A stretch of 64,000 nt of DNA, from NCBI RefSeq assembly GCF_010993975.1, contig NZ_JAACZO010000059.1, forward strand, positions 62,001-126,000. The letters are read 5' to 3'. This document shows positions 59,148 through 64,000 of this stretch, in pieces. The notes under the pieces were generated by a model. It made no database searches. It was not told where the DNA came from and saw only the letters and a list, made by a program, of their open reading frames with translations. Source of the DNA: Halomonas faecis. GTDB lineage: Bacteria; Pseudomonadota; Gammaproteobacteria; Pseudomonadales; Halomonadaceae. Within the stretch, counting starts at the first letter, position 1. Each line of letters starts with the position of its first letter. The translations under genes were made by a program, and so were the position numbers.

Positions 59148-60074
59148 ATGCAGCGCATTCACATCGGTTTGGTCGGGGTGGGCAAGATCGTCCGCGATCA
59201 GCACCTGCCGGCTCTGGCCGAAAGCCCCGATTTCCACCTGCTGGCGACGGCGGACCCTAACGCTCGGCACGACGCGGTACCCGGTTACGCCGCTTTGGGC
59301 GACATGCTCGAGGCGCATCCCGAGCTGGAAGCGGTGGCCATCTGCACGCCGACGCACCTGCGCTACTCGCAGGCGCGTATCGCCCTCGAGCAGGGCAAGA
59401 GCGTGCTGTTGGAGAAGCCGCCGGGCGCGACCTTGAGTGAGGTCGAGGACCTGGTCGAGCTCGCCGAGCGCCAGGGCGGTGCCCTGTTCGCGGCCTGGCA
59501 TTCGCGCTTCGCCCCGGCCGTGGCTCAGGCCCGCGACTGGCTCGAGGATAAGCGCATTCGGCGTGTCGAGATCGACTGGCGGGAGGACGTGCGGGTCTGG
59601 CACCCCGGCCAGGCGTGGATCTGGGAGCCCGCCGGCATGGGCGTGTTCGACCCCGGCATCAATGCGCTGTCGATCGCCACCGAGATCCTGCCGCGCGCTT
59701 TTTTCCTGCGCGATGCGCGGCTATGGGTGCCCAGCAATTGCCAGGCGCCCATCGCCGCGGCGCTGACCTTCAGCGATACCGAGGGTACGCCGGTCGTGGC
59801 CGACTTCGATTTTCGTCAGCCGGACCCGCCGATCTGGAACATTCATGTCGAGACCGAGGCGGGACGGCTCAGCCTGCTACGGGGAGGCTGTCGGCTGGAG
59901 ATGGACGGCCGGTGTCTGCTCGATGCCGAAGAGCGTGAGTATCCGGGGCTCTATGCCCGGTTCGCCGAACTGGTCCGGGACGGGCGCAGCGAGGTGGACC
60001 TGGCGCCTCTGCGGCATGTGGCGGATGCCAGTTTGGCAGCCAGGCGCGAGCCGACGGAGCCCTTCGCCGAATGA
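59148..60074 (+). CDS. L-arabinose/D-galactose 1-dehydrogenase (Gfo/Idh/MocA family)
   Basis: The 308-residue NAD(P)-dependent dehydrogenase oxidises C1 of L-arabinose (and D-galactose) to the lactone. It closely follows Azospirillum L-arabinose 1-dehydrogenase: HIGLVGVGKIVRDQHLPAL, ARIALEQGKSVLLEKPPGATL (with the catalytic EKP Lys), AAWHSRFAPAV, VDWREDVR-like WREDVRVWHPGQAWIWEPAGMGVFDPGINALSI, and a C-terminal EREYPGLYARFAELV. ATG 59148 follows GAAGGA; the longer upstream frame is not family sequence. Its stop is 1 base from the stop of the convergent lysR gene. This is step one of the oxidative arabinose route. Confidence 0.92.
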   Translation: MQRIHIGLVGVGKIVRDQHLPALAESPDFHLLATADPNARHDAVPGYAALGDMLEAHPELEAVAICTPTHLRYSQARIALEQGKSVLLEKPPGATLSEVEDLVELAERQGGALFAAWHSRFAPAVAQARDWLEDKRIRRVEIDWREDVRVWHPGQAWIWEPAGMGVFDPGINALSIATEILPRAFFLRDARLWVPSNCQAPIAAALTFSDTEGTPVVADFDFRQPDPPIWNIHVETEAGRLSLLRGGCRLEMDGRCLLDAEEREYPGLYARFAELVRDGRSEVDLAPLRHVADASLAARREPTEPFAE

Positions 60075-60075
60075 G

Positions 60076-61032
60076 TCAGGAGAGTCCTCGCTGTCGCTGG
60101 CGGGTCACCCGTTCTCGCAGCATGCTCATGAGCGTCGCCGCTCCTGGAGAGGGTCGGCGCCGCCGCAAGCTGACCAGCCCGAACGGCTGCACGCTGAGCC
60201 GTTGATGGAAGGGCAGGATGCGAAAGCGTGCCGGGGCGCACAGCAGGTCGGCAACCTGGCGGGTGGTGGCCGTGATCGTGTCCGAGCGATCGATCAGTGC
60301 CAGCGCCACCAGGATGTCGGTGGTGTCGACGATCTGCGCCGGGTGCGCTATGCCGTGATAGAGAAACAGTGCGTCGACCCGCTGGCGCATCAGTGCTCCT
60401 TGGGGCTGTAGCGCCCACGGGTAGGCGGCCATGGCTTCCAACGTCAACGGATCGGCTCCCGACAGCGGGTGTCCCTCCCGGCACACGAAACAGATTTCCT
60501 CCTCGCCGATCTCCTCGAAAACGAACGGATCGCTGGAGAACCCCTCCGGTATTCGGGTGATGGCGAAATCGAGCTCTCCTTCCAGCAGCCTCGGTACCAG
60601 CCGCTTGCTGACGTCGACCTCGACGCTGATCTTGAGCCTGGGGTGGGTGCGGTGCACCCGCTCGATGGCGCTGGCCAACAGGGTTACCGCGGGCGCCATC
60701 ACCGTGCCGATGGCCACCTTGCCAGCATTGCCTTCGAACAAGGCGTTGAGTTCTTCACCGGTGTTGTGCAGCTCCGAGAGCACGGCCTGAGCATGCCGCA
60801 CCATGACCTCCCCATACCAGTTCGGGACGAGACCGCGTGAATGGCGGTCGAACAGCCTGACGCCCAGTTGGGCTTCGACATCCCCCAGCAGCTTCGAGGC
60901 AGCCGGCTGGCTGATGCCCAGCTGTGCAGCCGCACGATGCAGGTTGCGCTGTTCGTCGAGGGCCAGAAAGAGCTGAAGGTGGCGCAACTTTAGTCGTGCC
61001 TGGAGGAACCAATCGTCACCCAGCGTGTGCAT
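60076..61032 (-). CDS. LysR-type transcriptional regulator
   Basis: The 318-residue LysR regulator has an N-terminal helix-turn-helix (LKLRHLQLFLALDEQRNLHRAAAQLGISQPAASKLLGDVEAQLGVRLFDRHSRGL) and a periplasmic-binding-like effector domain (from about residue 95). The sequence resembles the GbpR subgroup of sugar regulators next to arabinose/galactose binding-protein genes. It is divergent from galM-araF-araG with a 157-base spacer and convergent with the sugar 1-dehydrogenase gene, so it probably activates the transporter operon in response to L-arabinose or D-galactose. I chose ATG 61032, which gives a normal family N-terminus. Confidence 0.9.
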   Translation of the reverse strand: MHTLGDDWFLQARLKLRHLQLFLALDEQRNLHRAAAQLGISQPAASKLLGDVEAQLGVRLFDRHSRGLVPNWYGEVMVRHAQAVLSELHNTGEELNALFEGNAGKVAIGTVMAPAVTLLASAIERVHRTHPRLKISVEVDVSKRLVPRLLEGELDFAITRIPEGFSSDPFVFEEIGEEEICFVCREGHPLSGADPLTLEAMAAYPWALQPQGALMRQRVDALFLYHGIAHPAQIVDTTDILVALALIDRSDTITATTRQVADLLCAPARFRILPFHQRLSVQPFGLVSLRRRRPSPGAATLMSMLRERVTRQRQRGLS

Positions 61033-61189
61033 GTCGCCTCGCTGTTTTTGTTCTCGATATCGTTTTGTGTATCGGTTGATAGCCCGATGCATATTGGTTG
61101 GTTATGTCGTGGCTGTCTACTGTAGCGGCTGTATTCGCGACGAATGCGTCGTACCGATAACAACAATGCCAGGATCAAGGAGATCGATC

Positions 61190-62419
61190 ATGCCACTCAC
61201 GTACGCCTCGATGCGCAGTGCCGGAACGCCCCTGTGGCTCAGCATGGGCGCCGCCATGCTGATGTTCGGCGTGGCTGGCGCCCATGGCGACACCGCAACG
61301 GCGTCCGACGGCGCGGCCGAGCGAAGCGTCGATCGGTCGGCGTTCGGCCAGTTGCCCGACGGCCGCCAGGTCGACGTGTATCGTCTTGCCAACGCCAATG
61401 GCATCGAGATGCGCGTCATCGGCTATGGCGGCATCATCCTTTCGCTGAAGGCGCCCGATGTTCAGGGCGAATTCGACGATATCGTACTGGGCTTCGATTC
61501 GCTGGACGCCTATCTCTCCGATGCCTACCGCCAGGCCAATCCCTACTTCGGCGCCCTGATCGGTCGCTACGGCAATCGCATCGCCGGCGGCCGGTTCTCC
61601 CTCGATGGAGAAACCCATTCCCTGGCGACCAACGATGGTGACAATCATCTGCATGGCGGCCAGCGGGGGTTCGACCGAGTGCTGTGGCAGGTCGAACCGT
61701 TCGAGAACGACGCAGGAGTCGGCTTGGTCCTGCGCTATACCAGCGAGGATGGCGAGGAAGGCTATCCGGGCAACCTGGAAACGGAGGTGACCTATACCCT
61801 CACCGATGCCGACGAGCTGATCGTCGATTACCGGGCGACGACCGACAAGGCGACGCCGGTCAATCTCACCCAGCACAGTTACTTCAATCTCGAAGGCGAA
61901 GGCAGCGGCAGCATTCTCGATCACCACCTGACGATCGATGCCGACGCCTTTACCCCGGTGGATGAAGGGCTGATTCCCACCGGCGAAATCCGCTCTGTCG
62001 AAGGCACGCCGTTCGACTTTACCCAGCCGACGCCGATCGGCGAGCGCATCGAGCAGGGCAATCGGCAACTGACGTTCGGCAAGGGCTACGACCACAACTT
62101 CGTACTCGCCAACGATGGCGCGTCCGTCGACGACCCTGCCTTGGCCGCCAGAGTATGGGAGCCCGATAGCGGGCGCTTGCTGGAGATCGCCACCACCGAG
62201 CCCGGCATCCAGTTCTATTCGGGCAATTTCCTCGCTGGCGATCTGACGGGCAAACGAGGGGAAGCCTACGCGCACCGCTCCGGCTTCGCGTTGGAGACCC
62301 AACACTTCCCCGACTCGCCCAATCAAGCCGATTTTCCCTCGACGATTCTCGAGCCGGGAGACACCTACCGCTCACGGACGATCTACCGCTTTTCCGCACA
62401 GGAAACCCCGGGCTCGTGA
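61190..62419 (+). CDS. galM: Exported aldose 1-epimerase (galactose mutarotase)
   Basis: The 409-residue mutarotase interconverts alpha and beta anomers of aldoses. Catalytic and binding motifs are NPYFGALIGRYGNRIAGGRF, NDGDNHLHGGQRGFDRVLW (His), VNLTQHSYFNLEGEG (His), GKGYDHNFVL and, near the C-terminus, FALETQHFPDSPNQADFPSTIL (Glu). Unlike cytoplasmic E. coli GalM (346 aa), it has an N-terminal signal peptide (about residues 1-33, hydrophobic LWLSMGAAMLMFGVAGAHG), so it should act in the periplasm and present the right anomer to AraF. ATG 61190 has AAGGAG upstream; earlier in-frame starts lack this. The araF gene follows by 51 bases. Confidence 0.92.
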   Translation: MPLTYASMRSAGTPLWLSMGAAMLMFGVAGAHGDTATASDGAAERSVDRSAFGQLPDGRQVDVYRLANANGIEMRVIGYGGIILSLKAPDVQGEFDDIVLGFDSLDAYLSDAYRQANPYFGALIGRYGNRIAGGRFSLDGETHSLATNDGDNHLHGGQRGFDRVLWQVEPFENDAGVGLVLRYTSEDGEEGYPGNLETEVTYTLTDADELIVDYRATTDKATPVNLTQHSYFNLEGEGSGSILDHHLTIDADAFTPVDEGLIPTGEIRSVEGTPFDFTQPTPIGERIEQGNRQLTFGKGYDHNFVLANDGASVDDPALAARVWEPDSGRLLEIATTEPGIQFYSGNFLAGDLTGKRGEAYAHRSGFALETQHFPDSPNQADFPSTILEPGDTYRSRTIYRFSAQETPGS

Positions 62420-62470
62420 CCCAGTAGCCCGATACCAACAACAACCCCTTCGAGACTTCAGGAGTACGAT

Positions 62471-63466
62471 ATGTCCATGACAACGACTTTCACGCGAATG
62501 GCGCTCAGCGCCAGCTTGGCACTCGGCACCGTCGGCGCGGCACAGGCCGCCGACGAGGACGTCAAGATGGGTTTCATCGTCAAGAAGCCGGAACAGGCCT
62601 GGTTCATCAACGAGCAGGATGCCGCCACCCAGGTTGGCGAAGAACTGGGCTTCAGCGTCGTTCGGCTGGGCGGCGAGGATGGCCAGGAGGTGCTCAGCGC
62701 CATCGACAATCTCAACTCTCAGGGAGCCCAGGGCTTCGTCATCTGTCCGCCGGACGTGCGTCTGGGGCCGGCCATCATGAACCGCGCCAACGAGTACGGC
62801 ATGAAAGTGGTCACGGTGGACGACCGTTTCGTGGGCGGCGACGGCGAGCCCATGGAAGAGGTACCGCATCTGGGCATGTCGGGCTACAAGATCGGCCAGC
62901 AGGTCGGTGAAGCGCTCGTCGCCGAAATGGGCGCGCGCGGCTGGGATCCGCAGGAAGTCGCGGCACTGCGCATCACCAACAATGAACTACCCACCGCCAA
63001 GGCGCGCACCGACGGCGCCACCGACGTGTTGCTCGAGTTGGGCTTCCCGGAAGAGAACGTCTTCGATGCGCCGCAGCAGAACACCGATACCAGCAGTGCC
63101 TTCTCGGCGGCCTCGCCGGTCATCTCTCAGCACGAGGAGTTCGATCACTGGATCATCTACGCACTCAACGAAGAGAGCGTGCTAGGCGGCGTGCGCGCCA
63201 CCGAGCAGTACGGCCTCGAGGCCGAGGACGTGATCGGCGTGGGCATCAACGGTTCCGGTGCCGCCTTCGCCGAGTTCTCGCGCGAAAACCCGACGGGGTT
63301 CCACGGCACCGTGGCCGTCAGTTCCACCAAGCATGGCCGCGAGACGGCGGAGAACCTGTATCGCTGGATCACCGAAGGCGAAAAGCCGCCGGCCAACACC
63401 GAGACCTCCGGCACCTTGATGACGCGCGACAACTGGCAGGACGTGCGCGACCAACTGGGGCTGTGA
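62471..63466 (+). CDS. araF: L-arabinose ABC transporter periplasmic binding protein AraF
   Basis: The 331-residue binding protein closely follows E. coli AraF: a signal peptide ending [60 protein letters not shown], the hinge region [36 protein letters not shown] and [14 protein letters not shown]. It binds L-arabinose (and commonly D-galactose or D-fucose) in the periplasm. ATG 62471 has AGGAG upstream. It is followed after 32 bases by araG. Confidence 0.95.
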   Translation: MSMTTTFTRMALSASLALGTVGAAQAADEDVKMGFIVKKPEQAWFINEQDAATQVGEELGFSVVRLGGEDGQEVLSAIDNLNSQGAQGFVICPPDVRLGPAIMNRANEYGMKVVTVDDRFVGGDGEPMEEVPHLGMSGYKIGQQVGEALVAEMGARGWDPQEVAALRITNNELPTAKARTDGATDVLLELGFPEENVFDAPQQNTDTSSAFSAASPVISQHEEFDHWIIYALNEESVLGGVRATEQYGLEAEDVIGVGINGSGAAFAEFSRENPTGFHGTVAVSSTKHGRETAENLYRWITEGEKPPANTETSGTLMTRDNWQDVRDQLGL

Positions 63467-63498
63467 CGGTGGCGGCTCACGGTGATCGGGAGAGCGAC

Positions 63499-64000
63499 AT
63501 GACGGAACCCTATCTGCGATTCGACGGCATCAGCGTGGTCTTTCCCGGGGTGCGGGCGCTCGACAAGGTCAGCTTCGGTGCCCGCGCCGGTCAGGTGCAT
63601 GCCCTGATGGGCGAGAACGGCGCCGGCAAGTCGACGCTGCTCAAGGTGCTCAGCGGGGTCAACCGTGTCAGCGAAGGCGCCCTGTGGATCGACGGTGAGC
63701 GCCATGTGTTCGCCAACGCCCGCCAGGCGCTCGGCCAAGGTATCGCCATCATCTATCAGGAGCTGACGCTGGCACCCAATCTGTCGGTGGCCGAGAACCT
63801 GCTTCTCGGCCAGTTGCCGGTCAGCCGCGGCTTCATCGACCGACGGCGGTTGCGTGAGCGGGCGATGCGCATTCTCGAGGATCTCGGTGAGGGCGACATC
63901 CACCCCTCGACCAAGGTGCGCGACCTCTCCATCGGCCAGCAACAGATGATCGAGATCGGCCGGGCGCTGTTGCGCGACGCCCGCATCATCGCCTTCGACG
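63499..64000 (+). CDS. araG: L-arabinose ABC transporter ATP-binding protein AraG, 5' part (cut by window edge)
   Basis: The first 167 codons of a sugar ABC ATPase of the AraG/RbsA type are present; these proteins normally have two ABC domains in about 500 residues. The first domain shows Walker [33 protein letters not shown] and the signature [16 protein letters not shown], and is cut inside Walker B (RIIAFD). It energises import with AraF and an AraH permease expected to the right. ATG 63499 follows GGGAGAG. Confidence 0.93.
   Translation, partial: MTEPYLRFDGISVVFPGVRALDKVSFGARAGQVHALMGENGAGKSTLLKVLSGVNRVSEGALWIDGERHVFANARQALGQGIAIIYQELTLAPNLSVAENLLLGQLPVSRGFIDRRRLRERAMRILEDLGEGDIHPSTKVRDLSIGQQQMIEIGRALLRDARIIAFD

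Overview
The window is high-GC DNA (by eye about two-thirds G+C) from a gammaproteobacterium. The glnA/ntrBC layout, TypA, Dgt, an E. coli-like Hcp, TRAP and Tct transporters and many sugar-acid catabolic genes suggest a halophilic or marine relative of Halomonas/Chromohalobacter. That placement is inference; there is no rRNA or tRNA gene here to confirm it.

Left part (1-12.9 kb): a reverse-strand Liv-type ABC transporter (livG-livF-livH-livM, livM cut by the edge), a sodium:neurotransmitter-type symporter, typA, a small glycosyltransferase-like gene, then glnA and ntrBC. Both glnA and ntrBC carry readable sigma-54 promoters with upstream NtrC palindromes, so this is a nitrogen-regulation locus read directly from sequence.

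12.9-23.4 kb: HMG-CoA lyase + type III CoA-transferase + TctCBA, which together look like uptake and cleavage of a C5/C6 dicarboxylate such as 3-hydroxy-3-methylglutarate; then dgt, an RNase T2 with an altered active-site motif, a NERD-domain membrane protein, a sirtuin, a SUI1/YciH protein and a HAD phosphatase.

23.4-48.1 kb: a dense sugar-acid catabolic region. It holds a fuconate-dehydratase-type enolase, FAH-family enzymes, an FAD lactate/glycolate-type dehydrogenase, a D-threonate-type module (SDR, PdxA2, DUF1537 kinase), two complete TRAP transporters (DctPQM), two FadR-type GntR regulators, an altronate-dehydratase-family/FAH/SDR operon for a 2,4-diketo-3-deoxy acid route, and a mannonate/gulonate operon (manD, rspB-like, dctPQM, uxuB, uxuA). 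Similar GTATGA(C/T) motifs lie in three of the control regions.

48.1-55.7 kb: a reverse-strand type VI secretion effector island: hcp, a 1935-residue VgrG-Rhs fusion with a glycine-rich C-terminal tip, a tiny two-helix membrane protein overlapping its stop codon (candidate immunity protein), and a displaced 514-bp Rhs fragment that duplicates part of the main gene. G+C drops sharply at the tip/immunity end. This is the best candidate for something undescribed.

56-64 kb: an oxidative (non-phosphorylating) L-arabinose module: alpha-ketoglutarate semialdehyde dehydrogenase, AraD1-type dehydratase, L-arabinose/D-galactose 1-dehydrogenase, LysR regulator, exported aldose 1-epimerase, AraF and AraG (cut by the right edge). 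The control region contains a MITE-like 147-bp element and a perfect 12-bp inverted repeat operator.
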